Positions 1-11,093 are shown, numbered from the stretch's first letter. The stretch: 64,000 bases of DNA from CAZBUK01 sp964495085 (GCA_964495085.1 CAZBUK010000007.1:1-64000), one strand, 5' to 3'. The notes: generated by a model from the letters alone, not told the origin. Translations and numbers: made by a program.

Positions 1-348
<348 letters not shown>

Positions 349-412
349 TGGTAGATGCCCGCTGTTTGGAATGCAATTTTGATTAATCTTTTTTTGATTT
401 TGGAGGGTATCA

Positions 413-3400
413 ATGCCTTTTACATCACGAGAAACGATAAAAAAGAACATCAAGCAGATTTCGATATCTCTTGCCTCGCCCGATATGATCCTGAACCGAT
501 CGCATGGAGAGGTGACTAAACCGGAGACGATCAATTACCGTTCGTTCCGGCCGGAGAAGGACGGTCTGTTTTGCGAAAAGATATTCGGTCCGGTGCGCGA
601 CTGGGAATGTCATTGCGGAAAGTATAAGCGCATCCGGTACAAAGGAATTATCTGCGACAGGTGCGGGGTCGAGGTTACGCAGAAAAGCGTCCGCCGCGAG
701 CGGATGGGACACATCGCCCTCGCCGCGCCGATCGTGCACATATGGTATTTCAAGTCACAGCCGTCGAAGATCAGCTACCTACTCGGCATGACGACGAAGG
801 ATCTCGAGAAGATCATATACTACGAATCGTACGTCGTGGTCAATCCGGGTACGACGGGACTCCAGGTTAAGGATCTTCTCACCGAGGAGCAATTCTTCGA
901 GATACTATTGTCGCTGCCTGAAGGAAACCAGGATCTCGACGATACCGATAAGCGAAAATTCGTCGCAAAGATCGGTGGAGAGGCGATCAAGATGCTTCTC
1001 GCCGGCGTCGAAGTCGAGATAGCGAGCGCAGAGCTCCGGGCGCAGGTGAAAGAGGAAACCTCGCCGCAGAAGAAACAGGAGATTCTGAAACGGCTCAGGG
1101 TTGTTGAGGCATTCCGCGACAGGGAAGATTCTCCGCTGAATAAGCCCGAGTGGATGGTTATGGACGTTATCCCGGTCATTCCTCCGGAGCTCCGTCCGTT
1201 GGTCCCCCTCGAGGGCGGCCGGTTTGCGACCAGCGACCTGAACGATCTCTACCGCAGAGTCATCATCCGGAACAATCGCCTGAAGCGGTTGATCGATATT
1301 AAGGCCCCCGAGGTTATTCTCAGAAATGAAAAGCGGATGCTCCAGGAGGCGGTCGATTCTCTCTTCGATAACTCGAGAAGGGCGAACGCGGTGCTCAGCG
1401 ATAATAATCGGGCATTAAAATCCCTCTCCGATATGCTCAAAGGTAAGCAGGGGAGGTTTCGCCAGAACCTGCTCGGCAAGCGAGTCGATTATTCAGGCCG
1501 TTCCGTCATCGTGGTCGGTCCGGAATTGAAGCTTCACGAATGCGGTCTTCCGAAGGATATGGCCGTAGAGCTGTTCCAGCCCTATATCATCAGAAAGTTG
1601 ATCGAGCGGGGCATCGTCAAAACGGTAAAGAGCGCCAAGAAGGTCGTGATGAAGAAAGGACCCGAGGTGTGGGAGATTCTCGAACACATCATCGACGGAT
1701 ATCCGGTGTTGTTGAACCGAGCGCCTACGCTTCATCGCCTCGGCATACAGGCGTTCCAGCCGGTGCTGGTCGAAGGGAAAGCGATCAGAATTCATCCGCT
1801 CGTCTGCGCCGCGTTCAATGCCGACTTCGACGGCGATCAGATGGCGGTCCACGTTCCTCTGAGCTACGAGGCACAGCTCGAAGCAAGACTATTGATGCTC
1901 TCGAGCCATAATATCCTCTCCCCGGCGAACGGAAATCCGATCGTTGTGCCGAGTCAGGACATCGTGCTCGGATGCTACTACATCACCAAGTCGAAGGACG
2001 GTGAACGGGGCGACGGGAAGGTATTTTCATCCCCGAGCGAAGTCATCATCGCACATAACTCCCTGAGAATCGGTTTGCATGCGAAGATCAAAGTGCGCAT
2101 CAACGGCGCGCTCGTCGAAACGACGACAGGCCGTACCATATTCAATCAGATCATCCCCAAAGAAGTCGGATTTATCAATGAGCTGCTGAACAAGAAGCGT
2201 CTCGTACAATTAATTCTCCAGGTATTCAGGAAATGCGGCAACCTGCGGACTGCCGAGTTTCTGGATCAGTTGAAGGATCTCGGCTTTTCATATGCGATGA
2301 AGGGAGGTCTTTCCGTCAATATATCCGACGCGATCGTACCGAGTGAAAAGGAAAAGATCATCGATAAGGCGCAGAACGACGTCGATAAGGTAGAGATTCA
2401 ATACCGGAAAGGATTCATTACCAGCGGCGAGCGTTACAATAAGGTAATCGATATCTGGACGCGTGCGACCAACCGGGTAGCCGAACGTCTCTTCGATGCA
2501 CTGCAACAGAATCGCGAAGGCTTCAACTCGCTCTATATGATGATCGATTCCGGCGCGCGCGGATCCCGCGAGCAGGTCCGGCAGCTTGCCGGTATGCGCG
2601 GTTTGATGGCGAAGCCCCAGAAGAGTCTCACCGGACAGACCGGCGAACTTATCGAGAATCCTATCATTGCAAACTTCCGTGAAGGACTCTCGGTGCTGGA
2701 ATACTTTATCTCGACGCACGGCGCGCGTAAAGGTCTGGCTGACACGGCGTTGAAAACGGCCGATGCAGGCTATCTCACCCGCCGTTTGGTCGACGTCGCC
2801 CAGGATGCGATCATCACCGAAGATGACTGCGGGACGATCCGCGGCGTTCAGACGACCGCATTGAAAGAGGGCGAGGACATTAAGGAACCCCTCAGCGAGC
2901 GAATCGTCGGCCGCGTCGCCGCGAACGACATTGTCGATCCGCTCACCAGGGAAGTAATCGTTGAGGCGGGCGAAATGATCGATGAGGATCTCGCACAGAA
3001 GGTTTCGGAAACATCGATCGAAACCGTAGAGATACGCTCGGTCATCACCTGCGAATCCAAGCGGGGCGTCTGTGCAAACTGCTACGGCCGGAATCTCACG
3101 ACGGGCGAACTCGTCCAGACGGGCGAGGCTGTCGGCGTCATCGCTGCCCAGTCCATCGGCGAGCCGGGCACGCAGCTTACGCTTCGGACCTTCCATACGG
3201 GTGGTACCGCAAGTCTCATTACTGCTCAGTCTCAGATCATGACCCGCTTCGAAGGAAAAGTCAAGTTCGACGGTCTGAAACTGATCTCTCGTGACGACGG
3301 CGTTGCGGAGAAACAGGTGGTCGTCGGAAGGAACGGATCGATAAAAATTATCGACCCCGAGAATAGAGAACTGACGAAATACACCATCCCCTACGGCGCC

Positions 3401-4669
3401 GTGCTGAACATCTCCGAGAACGAGGATGTGAAACGCAGTCAGATTCTCTACGAGTGGGATCCCTACAACAATCTGATCATTGCCGAGCAAGGCGGAAAGG
3501 TCCAATACAGCGATCTCCGCGATAAGATAACCTATCGAGAAGAACCGGATGAGCAGACGGGCTATATTCAGAAGGTGGTAACTGAAAGCCGCGACCGTTC
3601 GCTGAGTCCTTCGATTAAGATCGTGGACAAGAACGGGAAGGCCGTTGCCACTCATATTTTGCCGAACCGTTCGCATCTCGCCGTGGAAGAAGGCGACGCA
3701 ATCCAGTCCGGCACGATTCTCGTAAAAATTCCGAGAGAGAGCGGGAAGACGAGAGACATAACCGGAGGTTTGCCCAGGGTTACCGAATTATTCGAAGCCC
3801 GTCGACCTTTCGAGCCGGCGATCCTCAGCGAAATAGACGGTATCGTTTCATTCGGCGATCAGAAACGGGGACTTCGCGAAGTAATCATTTCCAGCCACGA
3901 CGGAAAAGACGAACGGAAGTATAACATTCCGATCGGTCGACACCTCAACGTGCAGTCGGTAGACGGCGTTGCGGCGGGCGACCCACTTTCCGACGGTCCG
4001 GTCGATCCGCATGATATTCTGCGCATCCAGGGAGTCGGCGAGCTGCAGCGCTACTTATTGAACGAGATCCTCGAAGTATACCGCATGCAGGGTGTGAAAA
4101 TCAACGATAAACATATCGAGGTTATCGTAAGACAGATGATGCAGAAGGTCAAGATCGTCGATCCCGGCGATACCCGGTTTCTCGAAGGAGATCATGTAGA
4201 CCGTATCAAGCTGAATATCGAGAACGAGGGACTCGCGAACATGGTCGTCATCACCGGCAAGGGAGATTCGAAATTCCGCAACGGACAGATCGTGGAGCGG
4301 AAGAAAGCCAGGGAAGCGAATACCGAATTGCGGAAGAAGAGCAAGAAGGTAGCGGAATTCCGCGATGCCGATCCGGCTACGTCGGAACCTGTACTGCTCG
4401 GAATTACCCAGGCGTCGCTCTCGACCGACAGCTTCATCTCGGCAGCATCGTTCCAGGAGACGACGAAGGTGCTGACCGAAGCATCGATCGAGTCTAAAGT
4501 GGATCGTCTGTACGGTCTCAAAGAGAACGTGATCATCGGTAAATTGATTCCAGCGGGAACCGGACTGAAGCGGTATCGCGACATCATTGTCATGCCCGCG
4601 GATGCCATGGAAGCCGGGGAGGAAGCGTTGGCAGAAGAGGAGATCCCGAGCAAGATCGCTGCAGAATAG
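413..4669 (+). CDS. rpoC: DNA-directed RNA polymerase subunit beta-prime
   Basis: Complete 1418-residue catalytic subunit of RNA polymerase. The N-terminal zinc-binding Cys set is seen at C66, C68, C81 and C84; the absolutely conserved catalytic NADFDGD loop that holds the active-site magnesium is at residues 469-475; the second zinc site is at C806, C880, C887 and C890. The C-terminal part contains the conserved trigger-loop region ([19 protein letters not shown]) around residue 905-925. The length is normal for bacteria without large lineage-specific insertions. The start ATG at 413 is preceded by a TTGGAGGG ribosome site. It lies directly behind rpoB and is closed by a strong terminator at 4690-4720, so it is probably the last gene of this operon. 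Confidence 0.98.
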   Translation: MPFTSRETIKKNIKQISISLASPDMILNRSHGEVTKPETINYRSFRPEKDGLFCEKIFGPVRDWECHCGKYKRIRYKGIICDRCGVEVTQKSVRRERMGHIALAAPIVHIWYFKSQPSKISYLLGMTTKDLEKIIYYESYVVVNPGTTGLQVKDLLTEEQFFEILLSLPEGNQDLDDTDKRKFVAKIGGEAIKMLLAGVEVEIASAELRAQVKEETSPQKKQEILKRLRVVEAFRDREDSPLNKPEWMVMDVIPVIPPELRPLVPLEGGRFATSDLNDLYRRVIIRNNRLKRLIDIKAPEVILRNEKRMLQEAVDSLFDNSRRANAVLSDNNRALKSLSDMLKGKQGRFRQNLLGKRVDYSGRSVIVVGPELKLHECGLPKDMAVELFQPYIIRKLIERGIVKTVKSAKKVVMKKGPEVWEILEHIIDGYPVLLNRAPTLHRLGIQAFQPVLVEGKAIRIHPLVCAAFNADFDGDQMAVHVPLSYEAQLEARLLMLSSHNILSPANGNPIVVPSQDIVLGCYYITKSKDGERGDGKVFSSPSEVIIAHNSLRIGLHAKIKVRINGALVETTTGRTIFNQIIPKEVGFINELLNKKRLVQLILQVFRKCGNLRTAEFLDQLKDLGFSYAMKGGLSVNISDAIVPSEKEKIIDKAQNDVDKVEIQYRKGFITSGERYNKVIDIWTRATNRVAERLFDALQQNREGFNSLYMMIDSGARGSREQVRQLAGMRGLMAKPQKSLTGQTGELIENPIIANFREGLSVLEYFISTHGARKGLADTALKTADAGYLTRRLVDVAQDAIITEDDCGTIRGVQTTALKEGEDIKEPLSERIVGRVAANDIVDPLTREVIVEAGEMIDEDLAQKVSETSIETVEIRSVITCESKRGVCANCYGRNLTTGELVQTGEAVGVIAAQSIGEPGTQLTLRTFHTGGTASLITAQSQIMTRFEGKVKFDGLKLISRDDGVAEKQVVVGRNGSIKIIDPENRELTKYTIPYGAVLNISENEDVKRSQILYEWDPYNNLIIAEQGGKVQYSDLRDKITYREEPDEQTGYIQKVVTESRDRSLSPSIKIVDKNGKAVATHILPNRSHLAVEEGDAIQSGTILVKIPRESGKTRDITGGLPRVTELFEARRPFEPAILSEIDGIVSFGDQKRGLREVIISSHDGKDERKYNIPIGRHLNVQSVDGVAAGDPLSDGPVDPHDILRIQGVGELQRYLLNEILEVYRMQGVKINDKHIEVIVRQMMQKVKIVDPGDTRFLEGDHVDRIKLNIENEGLANMVVITGKGDSKFRNGQIVERKKAREANTELRKKSKKVAEFRDADPATSEPVLLGITQASLSTDSFISAASFQETTKVLTEASIESKVDRLYGLKENVIIGKLIPAGTGLKRYRDIIVMPADAMEAGEEALAEEEIPSKIAAE

Positions 4670-4689
4670 CTTTTTACTTCCATCCCTTA

Positions 4690-4720
4690 AAAAGGCGAAA
4701 CCCGACCGGTTTCGCCTTTT
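4690..4720 (+). terminator. Rho-independent terminator after rpoC
   Basis: A perfect 13-bp stem (4690-4702 pairing with 4708-4720) with a 5-base loop. The right arm ends in TTTT and is followed by the pyrimidine-rich CTATTCTTCT. It begins 21 bases after the rpoC stop codon and probably ends the rpoBC transcript. Confidence 0.9.
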
Positions 4721-4937
4721 CTATTCTTCTCCGGCTCCCGGTTTGATCCCTCCGGACTGCATACCGGGTCAATTCCCGAAACGTGTGGAACCCGAAGCCG
4801 ACACGAATACGTTACAATCTCCATACACAACCGACGCAAATCCGCATATCGGATTCGAAAACTTATCCGGACTTCCAGCCGGCCGCGCGACCCGGCGGGA
4901 AGGTCGCAATCTCTCCATTCATACATGAGCTAATGCC

Positions 4938-5291
4938 ATGGCGACTTCTCTCACGGAATTCTATAAAATTAAAGCGGGGAAAAAAATCCGTCTGAAGATC
5001 TCGACCGGTTTCGCACAGCCGGGAGTGACCTCCGTGAGGCTGGGAAGCACGGAGCTGGTCCGCAACCAGGAGGGAATAGTCGAGATTGACCTGGGGATCG
5101 GAGACGAGGTGGGAAGGAATACGCTATTCTGTACGACAACGGTCACGGCGATGAGAGACGAAACGCTGCAGACCGGAGTCACATTCGAACTGACCGGCGG
5201 TGATGCTGATGTAACGAGGGATCTGCAGGAACCCGCCAATACGCAGGGAGACGTTGTGTTCTTTACGGCGACGTTCAGGTTCTTAACCTGA
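4938..5291 (+). CDS. Hypothetical protein, 117 aa, beta-rich
   Basis: Not recognised. The ORF encodes 117 residues with no signal peptide, no membrane segment and no known motif. The sequence alternates short hydrophobic strands with polar turns (for example VTSVRLGSTELVRN and VVFFTATFRFLT), suggesting an all-beta fold. It stands alone between the rpoC terminator and a secreted protein gene 75 bases downstream. Start choice is the ATG at 4938, which has only a weak GAG-type ribosome site; an upstream ORF in another frame overlaps it but looks like a shadow. Coding is supported by length and a protein-like composition, not by homology that I can name. Confidence 0.6.
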   Translation: MATSLTEFYKIKAGKKIRLKISTGFAQPGVTSVRLGSTELVRNQEGIVEIDLGIGDEVGRNTLFCTTTVTAMRDETLQTGVTFELTGGDADVTRDLQEPANTQGDVVFFTATFRFLT

Positions 5292-5366
5292 ACCTATCCT
5301 GTGCTGCAAGTGGAGATATCTTCCCCATTATCCCGGTACTTCTAATCTGACTAAACGGAATCCGAT

Positions 5367-6551
5367 ATGAAACTCAGATACATTGCGCTGCTGCTTATCC
5401 CCTGCATACTGAGCGCCCAGGAGGAGAAACAGGTTCCTCTTAATCTGCTCCACTCGAAATCGCTCTCGGCTTTTTCTCTCATGGGTATCGAATCCGCCGT
5501 GATCGAACGTCCCGGCAATATTTCAGATCTAACGCTCGCACTCGTCCGGCAGACGGATTCGTTCCAATCTTTCCCGGGCGATTTCGGATTGGAATTATCT
5601 CCATTCTGGCTTTTTGCGGGGAAGAAAATTACTTACGATTCCTATGCGGAAGCGGGTAGGCTGTCGACGGTGATACCGCAAACGCTGACGGTATCGGTCG
5701 CGATGTCCGGTAGAACAGGCGAAGATGGGGAGGCGGGGATTGTCTCGGTGGGTACGGGCGTACGTCTTTCGCTCTTGCGTGGCAGCATCGATCCCGAATT
5801 CGCGAAACACCGGGAAAACATGGATTCGCTCATGCAAATCCTCGGTGTCCTCAACGACGTGATCATGGATGAATGGAGCCGGAGGATAAACGATGACGAA
5901 GAAATCGAAACCCTTCTAAACTCTCTGGCCGAAGCGGACCCGGCGATCAGAGACGTGATCGAACCCGCCATCACGGCGCAGATCGCCGCAAGGGAGCGCG
6001 AGATACGCACCGAAGTAGAACGTGAATTGAGAACCGAATACAGCAATGAAACGGAGCGCGTCCGCCGGATCGTATCGGAGATCCGCGTCCGCCGGATCGG
6101 ATGGAAGCTGGACCTGGCGGGAGGATTGTCCGCTCAGTTTCCCGACAGAAAATTCGACGACAGCGCTATCGACCGGTGGGGATTCTGGGTATCGGGAGGA
6201 TATGAATGGAGCGGAGCCGCGCTGATCGGAATTGTCCGGGTATTGGATACCAGAACCGGATCTACAGCTTTTCATGAAGGAAGAGAACTCGACGGCGGGC
6301 TTCGGTTGTTTATCGATGCAGGCGAAAAATTCGGGTTGTCGGTCGAGGGGTTGTATCGCACGGGTATAAACAACGGTAACTCACGGACTGATTGGAGGGG
6401 AACGCTCAGTGCGGATTATATGATCGCCAGGAATATGCTGCTCTCGTTTACATTCGGGAAGGACTTTGCGGACAGACTCGACCGCGACTTACTGGCTCTC
6501 ATCAACATATCCTTCGGCTTCGGGACAGATCGCCCCGTCATCTCGCCGTAA
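5367..6551 (+). CDS. Putative outer-membrane protein with helical insertion
   Basis: A 394-residue protein with a clear Sec signal peptide (KLRYIALLLIPCILSAQ, cleavage near residue 17). Residues about 20-130 and 235-390 show alternating hydrophobic/polar strands typical of an outer-membrane barrel, ending in an aromatic-containing strand (LINISFGFG) a few residues before the C-terminus. Between them, residues about 140-235 are strongly charged and helical, rich in Glu and Arg (AAREREIRTEVERELRTEY), and probably form a coiled coil in the periplasm or outside the cell. A short in-frame duplication lies at the end of this helix (see the repeat at 6057-6099). I do not recognise a named family. 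It ends 92 bases from the converging helicase gene. Confidence 0.7.
   Translation: MKLRYIALLLIPCILSAQEEKQVPLNLLHSKSLSAFSLMGIESAVIERPGNISDLTLALVRQTDSFQSFPGDFGLELSPFWLFAGKKITYDSYAEAGRLSTVIPQTLTVSVAMSGRTGEDGEAGIVSVGTGVRLSLLRGSIDPEFAKHRENMDSLMQILGVLNDVIMDEWSRRINDDEEIETLLNSLAEADPAIRDVIEPAITAQIAAREREIRTEVERELRTEYSNETERVRRIVSEIRVRRIGWKLDLAGGLSAQFPDRKFDDSAIDRWGFWVSGGYEWSGAALIGIVRVLDTRTGSTAFHEGRELDGGLRLFIDAGEKFGLSVEGLYRTGINNGNSRTDWRGTLSADYMIARNMLLSFTFGKDFADRLDRDLLALINISFGFGTDRPVISP
6057..6099 (+). repeat. 16-bp direct repeat, 27-bp period, inside ORF
   Basis: The 16-mer CGCGTCCGCCGGATCG occurs at 6057-6072 and again at 6084-6099, exactly 27 bases (nine codons) apart. It encodes a repeated RVRRI unit in the helical part of the surrounding protein, consistent with a small in-frame tandem duplication. 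Confidence 0.75.
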
Positions 6552-6643
6552 TCGCCGTCCCTACGGTCCTGCCGGAAACCGTTCGAACTCACCTGCCGTT
6601 AAATTATCAAAACAGTACAGGGAGGATTCTGGTTTAGAAGTGA

Positions 6644-8788
6644 TCAGGATAGAAAATCCTCGATTCGCTGTATGAGGGTGAGGCTGGATGCCCTTTCGAT
6701 GCCGCAATCGGGCAGAGAATCGAGAATATATCTGCCGTACGTTTTCGTCGTGAGGCGTTTATCCAAACAGAGAACAATCCCTTTATCCTGCGAGGATCGT
6801 ATAAGCCTCCCGAATCCCTGTTGAAGTCGCATAGCTGCCTGCGGCAGTTGATACTCGAGGAACGGGTTCTTCCCCGCATCGCTGAGGAGGCGGGCGCGCG
6901 CTTCGATGATGGGATCGTTCGGAACGCTGAACGGGAGCCGAACGATGATGACCAGACTCAGCGATTCGCCGGCGACATCGATCCCGTCCCAGAACGACGT
7001 CGTCCCGAACAGAACCGAATCGATCTCGGTTCTGAATCTTTCGAGCGCGACCGTTCTGGAGTGTTGGCTTTGGGAGTAGCAAGTATACCCTGCCGCCTCG
7101 ATGTTTCCGGAAACGGATTCGTACGTCTGCTGCAGCATGTCGTGCGAGGTGAAGAGGATCAGCGCGCGGCCGCGTGAGGCGCGGACGGCATCGGGAATAA
7201 TCGCGTTAATCCTCTGTTGAAAATCCGGATGGGTCGGTTCCGGTAGATCCGTGGGGATCAACAAAAGTGCGTGCGTACGGAACGGAAAAGGGGACGGCAG
7301 TATTTCCGTCTTCTGGCGATGTCTTTCGACGGATTCCAGGCCCAGCGAAGAATGAAAAAATGAGAACGAATTACCCGGCGCAAGGGTTGCGCTCGTCATT
7401 ACGACCGTCTTCATCTGCTCGAAGAAGACAGGGCCGATGAAATGATCGACTGAAACCGGAGCGCTCCGGAAGCTGAGCAAATCTCCCGAAGGAGGCAGTT
7501 CGATCCATCGTACATCATCGTCTCCTTCCCGGAACAGCGCTTCCAGACCGACTGCGAGACTATCAAGTTGTTTCCTGTAATAATGCAATTCCTTTCGTTT
7601 CCTGAGAACCTCCTCGCTCTCCTGCATTACGGTAAAACGCAGCTGAAAATTCCCAAGATCCGAGGATATGGAGTGAAGGGATTCTATGAATGAAGCGAGT
7701 TCATTATCTCTTATCCCGGTCATCTCTTCGGTCGCCAGCCATTCATCGTCGTACGTCTGTTTAACCGTGTATTTACTCGGTCCCCGAACGAGATCTCTCG
7801 CCTGGGGATAGAGTCTGTCGAAGAGAAATTTCATCGACTGCAGCGCATGTCCCGTGAGTCGTTCGGCCTTCGATACGGATCGTGAGAATGCGGTTCGATC
7901 CCCCTTGCCGACGGGCAGGTGTTTTAATTCGCTTCGCAATGAAGCAAGAAGCCCGTCGCCGGAATCCGGATTGTAAATTCGTGCGAGCAGCGCCCGTGTC
8001 GTCACCGGATTAAGAGTGAGGGAGAGAGCATCGGTAACCGCGTTCTCGAATTTATGCGCTTCGTCTATGACGACCCGCGTATACTCGGGCAGGATCGCGG
8101 CGCCGCCGTCGCTCTCGGTCCGCAGGATAAGATCGCTCATCAGCAGACTGTGATTTGTAATAAGAATATTCGCTCCCTCGATCCGCTTCCGGTCTCTGAT
8201 GAAGGCACAGGCGGAAAAGAATTGGCATTTCTCGAACAGACACATCGCAGTCGATACCTCTACTTCCTTCCACAGTTTCGCGGAAGGCTCAAAGTCAAGC
8301 TCGCTCCTCTGACCCGTCGATGAATCGGGCGCCCATGCATCGATACTGTTCAGTTGTTTCCGTTCCCGGGCGTCGAAATGTACCGGAAGTTTCGACGTTG
8401 CCTGCGACAGGCGATCGAGACAAATATATTGTTGTGCGCCCTTTACAATTACCGATGAAAAATCCCGGTCGAGTGCGCCGGCGATGAGGGGAATATCTTT
8501 CCGTGAGAGTTGATCCTGCAGGTTGGTTGTCGCCGTGCTTACGATGACCGGCTCGTCGTTTTCCTGCGACCACAGGATTGCCGGAATCAGATAGGCGAAG
8601 CTTTTTCCGACCCCCGTTCCGGCCTGGATGCTGAGCAGTTCGTCGTCTATCAGAGCCCGGAGAATGCTCGCCGCCAAGTGAATCTGGTCGTCTCTCGGTT
8701 CGAATTGGGGAAGCAGCGACGGGAGCGGTCCGTCCTCGGAGAGGAGCAGCCGTACTTTTCTTTCTAATTCGGAAGAGGTTGAATTCAT
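6644..8788 (-). CDS. ATP-dependent DNA helicase, DinG/XPD family
   Basis: A 714-residue superfamily 2 helicase of the DinG/YoaA/XPD type that unwinds damaged or R-loop DNA 5' to 3'. Walker A is AGTGVGKS at residues 56-63 and the Walker B box is DEAH. Four cysteines lie between them in the pattern expected for the 4Fe-4S domain (QYICLDRL, then CLFEKCQFFSAC). The C-terminal helicase half has the SFWDGIDVAGESL and QGFGRLIRSSQD motifs (motifs V and VI). The frame is open up to 8887, but the protein-like part begins at the ATG at 8788 (MNSTSSELE); no good ribosome site is seen directly before it, so the start is uncertain. A DinG-like exonuclease domain is absent. It converges on the upstream barrel protein gene. 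Confidence 0.93.
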   Translation of the reverse strand: MNSTSSELERKVRLLLSEDGPLPSLLPQFEPRDDQIHLAASILRALIDDELLSIQAGTGVGKSFAYLIPAILWSQENDEPVIVSTATTNLQDQLSRKDIPLIAGALDRDFSSVIVKGAQQYICLDRLSQATSKLPVHFDARERKQLNSIDAWAPDSSTGQRSELDFEPSAKLWKEVEVSTAMCLFEKCQFFSACAFIRDRKRIEGANILITNHSLLMSDLILRTESDGGAAILPEYTRVVIDEAHKFENAVTDALSLTLNPVTTRALLARIYNPDSGDGLLASLRSELKHLPVGKGDRTAFSRSVSKAERLTGHALQSMKFLFDRLYPQARDLVRGPSKYTVKQTYDDEWLATEEMTGIRDNELASFIESLHSISSDLGNFQLRFTVMQESEEVLRKRKELHYYRKQLDSLAVGLEALFREGDDDVRWIELPPSGDLLSFRSAPVSVDHFIGPVFFEQMKTVVMTSATLAPGNSFSFFHSSLGLESVERHRQKTEILPSPFPFRTHALLLIPTDLPEPTHPDFQQRINAIIPDAVRASRGRALILFTSHDMLQQTYESVSGNIEAAGYTCYSQSQHSRTVALERFRTEIDSVLFGTTSFWDGIDVAGESLSLVIIVRLPFSVPNDPIIEARARLLSDAGKNPFLEYQLPQAAMRLQQGFGRLIRSSQDKGIVLCLDKRLTTKTYGRYILDSLPDCGIERASSLTLIQRIEDFLS

Positions 8789-8850
8789 ATAACAGAACAT
8801 CCCGGAAAGTCTATAGTGAAGATAAAGAAAACCTCCTAATATTCCGAATT

Positions 8851-8879
8851 TTGCATTACCTCCTAAAAAACAGTATATT
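8851..8879 (+). promoter_or_regulatory. Candidate sigma70 promoter for 9076 gene
   Basis: TTGCAT (8851-8856), a 17-base spacer and TATATT (8874-8879) point rightward. The predicted start near 8886 would leave a leader of about 190 bases before the hydrolase gene. It sits in the divergent gap between the helicase and the hydrolase. Confidence 0.5.
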
Positions 8880-9075
8880 GGTTTCACGATGTTTCACACC
8901 GGCCTGACCATAATCTGTAACTATGTGGGTCTCGCTGAAGAATCTAAGTCACCCCTCGACTCTGCTCGAGCCGACTGTCCAATCACCCGACCTGTAGGGG
9001 GAGTACAAGCGGTGAAGACTCAATCGATGCCTGACTTATTCAGTGAGAACTGCTCTGTTTGGAAAGGACCTGAGG

Positions 9076-9750
9076 ATGTTGCACATAACCTATTACGGCC
9101 ACTCGGCGGTTCAACTTTCGGACGGTACCCACACTGTTATTATCGATCCGTTCCTCAGGAATAATCCATTATCGACGGTGAGGCCCGAGCAGATCAATGC
9201 GCAGTTTATTATTCTGTCGCATGCACACGGCGATCATCTCGGCGATACGATCGAGATCGCGAAGAGAAACAAGGCGACGGTCATAGCGGTATTCGAACTT
9301 GCGAATTACTGCGCAACGAAGGGCGTAGCTGTCCATGGAATGAACATCGGCGGCGCATACGATTTTCCGTTCGGTAAGGTCAAATTCACGATCGCGCACC
9401 ATGGATCTTCGACTCCGGACGGTCAATATATGGGGGCGCCGGCCGGAATCATCGTGACGATGGGAGGGAGAACGGTATACCATTGCGGCGATACCGCTCT
9501 CTTCAACGATATGAAGCTCATCGGCGAATTGCATAAGATCGATCTGATGTTCGTTCCGATAGGAGATAATTACACGATGGGGATCGACGACGCGATTCGG
9601 GCGGTAGATTTTGTCAAACCCCGGAGGTCGGTGCCCATTCATTATAACACGTTTCCCGTGATCGAAGCCGATGCATCCGAATTCGTAAGAAAGATCGGAA
9701 CTGCTTCCGAAGCGATGGTGATCGACTTCGGAGAGACGGTGCAACTCTAG
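9076..9750 (+). CDS. UPF0173 metal-dependent hydrolase (metallo-beta-lactamase fold)
   Basis: A 224-residue metallo-beta-lactamase-fold protein. The metal-binding motif HAHGDHLGD is near residue 52, a second conserved His pair lies in AHHGSSTPDG, the Asp in HCGDTALF bridges the metals, and a final His is in PIHYNTFP. This motif set and length match the UPF0173/YtkL family, whose substrate is unknown. An ATG lies 33 bases upstream in frame, but the ATG at 9076 is preferred because GGAAAGGA lies 7 bases before it and the protein begins MLHITYYGHS as in relatives. The next gene starts 15 bases downstream, so the two are probably cotranscribed. Confidence 0.93.
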   Translation: MLHITYYGHSAVQLSDGTHTVIIDPFLRNNPLSTVRPEQINAQFIILSHAHGDHLGDTIEIAKRNKATVIAVFELANYCATKGVAVHGMNIGGAYDFPFGKVKFTIAHHGSSTPDGQYMGAPAGIIVTMGGRTVYHCGDTALFNDMKLIGELHKIDLMFVPIGDNYTMGIDDAIRAVDFVKPRRSVPIHYNTFPVIEADASEFVRKIGTASEAMVIDFGETVQL

Positions 9751-9765
9751 CGGGCCGGCAACGCA

Positions 9766-10236
9766 ATGGATTTTTTATACTGGGCTGCGCTCTCTCTGCA
9801 CCTTTTTGCTGTGGTGATCTGGCTCGGGGGAATATGCTTCCAGAGCGCAATTTTATTCCCTGTGCTCAAGGTCGAAGAATCGGAGCGGTCGCAGCTTGCC
9901 GAACATTTACACCGGCGGTTCCTGCCGTTCGTCTGGCTCTCCCTCTGGACGATCGGAATTACCGGATTGACGCTTATGCTGCTGGCGACGCCGTATATCA
10001 TGGGGGAGGGAGAAACAGGGATATCGATACGACTCATCGGTAAGATCTTGATTTTTTCGGCGATCGTGTTCGCTTCGATGAGATCCCGGAACGCTTATAT
10101 GCAATTTAAATACTTAATCCGGAATCCGGGAACCTCCATCGGGGAATCCCGGAAGAATCAGGACCGGATTGAACGGAGCACCAGGATCAACGTACTGCTC
10201 GGGATTATCGCTCTGTTATTATCGGCACTCACATAA
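9766..10236 (+). CDS. Small CopD-like integral membrane protein
   Basis: A 156-residue protein with four predicted membrane helices (about residues 5-30, 45-75, 83-105 and 138-155). The first helix contains the LHLFAVVIWLGGICF pattern, in which the His and the WxGG resemble members of the CopD/DUF4149-like membrane families. A charged cytoplasmic loop lies between helices three and four (RKNQDRIERSTRIN). The function is not known; links to copper or heme handling in relatives are only family-level inference. It follows the metal-dependent hydrolase by 15 bases. Confidence 0.75.
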   Translation: MDFLYWAALSLHLFAVVIWLGGICFQSAILFPVLKVEESERSQLAEHLHRRFLPFVWLSLWTIGITGLTLMLLATPYIMGEGETGISIRLIGKILIFSAIVFASMRSRNAYMQFKYLIRNPGTSIGESRKNQDRIERSTRINVLLGIIALLLSALT

Positions 10237-10317
10237 TACTCCGGATGCCCCGGTAGCACGGCAACAGCCGGATGCGGTGAATATCCCGCGGACTCAGAGC
10301 ACCACTCAACAGAGAAT

Positions 10318-11091
10318 ATGACAAAGATAATCGCAATAGCAAATCAAAAAGGAGGCGTGGGGAAAACCACAACCGCGGTCAACCTCGCCGCGTGTATCGC
10401 CGCAGCCGAAAAGAGAACTTTACTGGTGGATACAGACCCGCAGGCGAACGCCACCAGCGGTTCAGGGATCGAGGATGTCCCCGAGGGGAGAACCGTTTAC
10501 GAATTGCTCATCGGTACGCATTCCGGATCTGACCTTGTCTGTCAGACACAAATGCCCTACTTCTCGGTCATTCCATCGCACATCAATCTTGTCGGTATCG
10601 AAGTCGAACTGGTAGATGAAGATAACCGTGAAACCAGGATGAAGCAGGCGCTCAATGAGCTGCGCGGGGGATTCGATTATATCATTATCGACTGTCCGCC
10701 TTCGCTCGGTTTGCTCACCCTGAATGCATTGACAGCGGCCGATTCGGTGCTCATTCCGGTACAATGCGAATATTACGCGCTCGAGGGACTCAGCAAACTC
10801 CTGAATACGATTAATATCGTGAAGAAGAATTTCAACCCGGCACTGAACATCGAAGGAGTTCTCCTGACGATGTACGATTCGCATCTTCGTCTTTCGAAAC
10901 AGATCGTCGACGAGGTGCGGAGATACTTCGGAGAAAAAGTATACAATACCATTATAGCCCGCAACGTCCGGCTGAGCGAAGCACCCAGCTTCGGCAAACC
11001 GATTATCCTCTACGATGCGGTGTCGACGGGAGCGCGCAATTATATGAGACTTGCAAACGAATTGTTACGGCATAATCATCAGGGTGAGTGA
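10318..11091 (+). CDS. parA: Chromosome partitioning ATPase ParA
   Basis: A 257-residue ParA/Soj-type ATPase that drives chromosome origin segregation together with ParB. The deviant Walker A box QKGGVGKTT spans residues 10-18 (signature Lys at 11, P-loop Lys at 16). Walker B is [10 protein letters not shown] and the DTDPQAN motif is at about residues 38-44. The absence of an N-terminal DNA-binding domain and the short length identify the chromosomal (Soj) type. Its stop codon overlaps the region of the parB start. No origin genes (dnaA, gidB, rnpA) are in the window, so this copy is not in the usual near-origin setting as far as can be seen. Confidence 0.96.
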   Translation: MTKIIAIANQKGGVGKTTTAVNLAACIAAAEKRTLLVDTDPQANATSGSGIEDVPEGRTVYELLIGTHSGSDLVCQTQMPYFSVIPSHINLVGIEVELVDEDNRETRMKQALNELRGGFDYIIIDCPPSLGLLTLNALTAADSVLIPVQCEYYALEGLSKLLNTINIVKKNFNPALNIEGVLLTMYDSHLRLSKQIVDEVRRYFGEKVYNTIIARNVRLSEAPSFGKPIILYDAVSTGARNYMRLANELLRHNHQGE

Positions 11092-11093
11092 AC

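Noticed and set aside
2288..3676. 462-codon minus-strand ORF inside rpoC
   Set aside because: It is fully antisense to a universally conserved gene and its product is a low-complexity-like reversal without any known motif; it is a shadow ORF.
8881..8897. Two GTTTCAC repeats 10 bases apart, also parS-like
   Set aside because: They are direct rather than inverted repeats and do not form the parS palindrome.
8886..9075. Possible small RNA (tRNA, SRP RNA or 6S RNA) in the leader before the UPF0173 gene
   Set aside because: No cloverleaf, no T-loop GTTCGAATC-type sequence, no GGAA/GGUC SRP loop and no long closed stem were found by eye.
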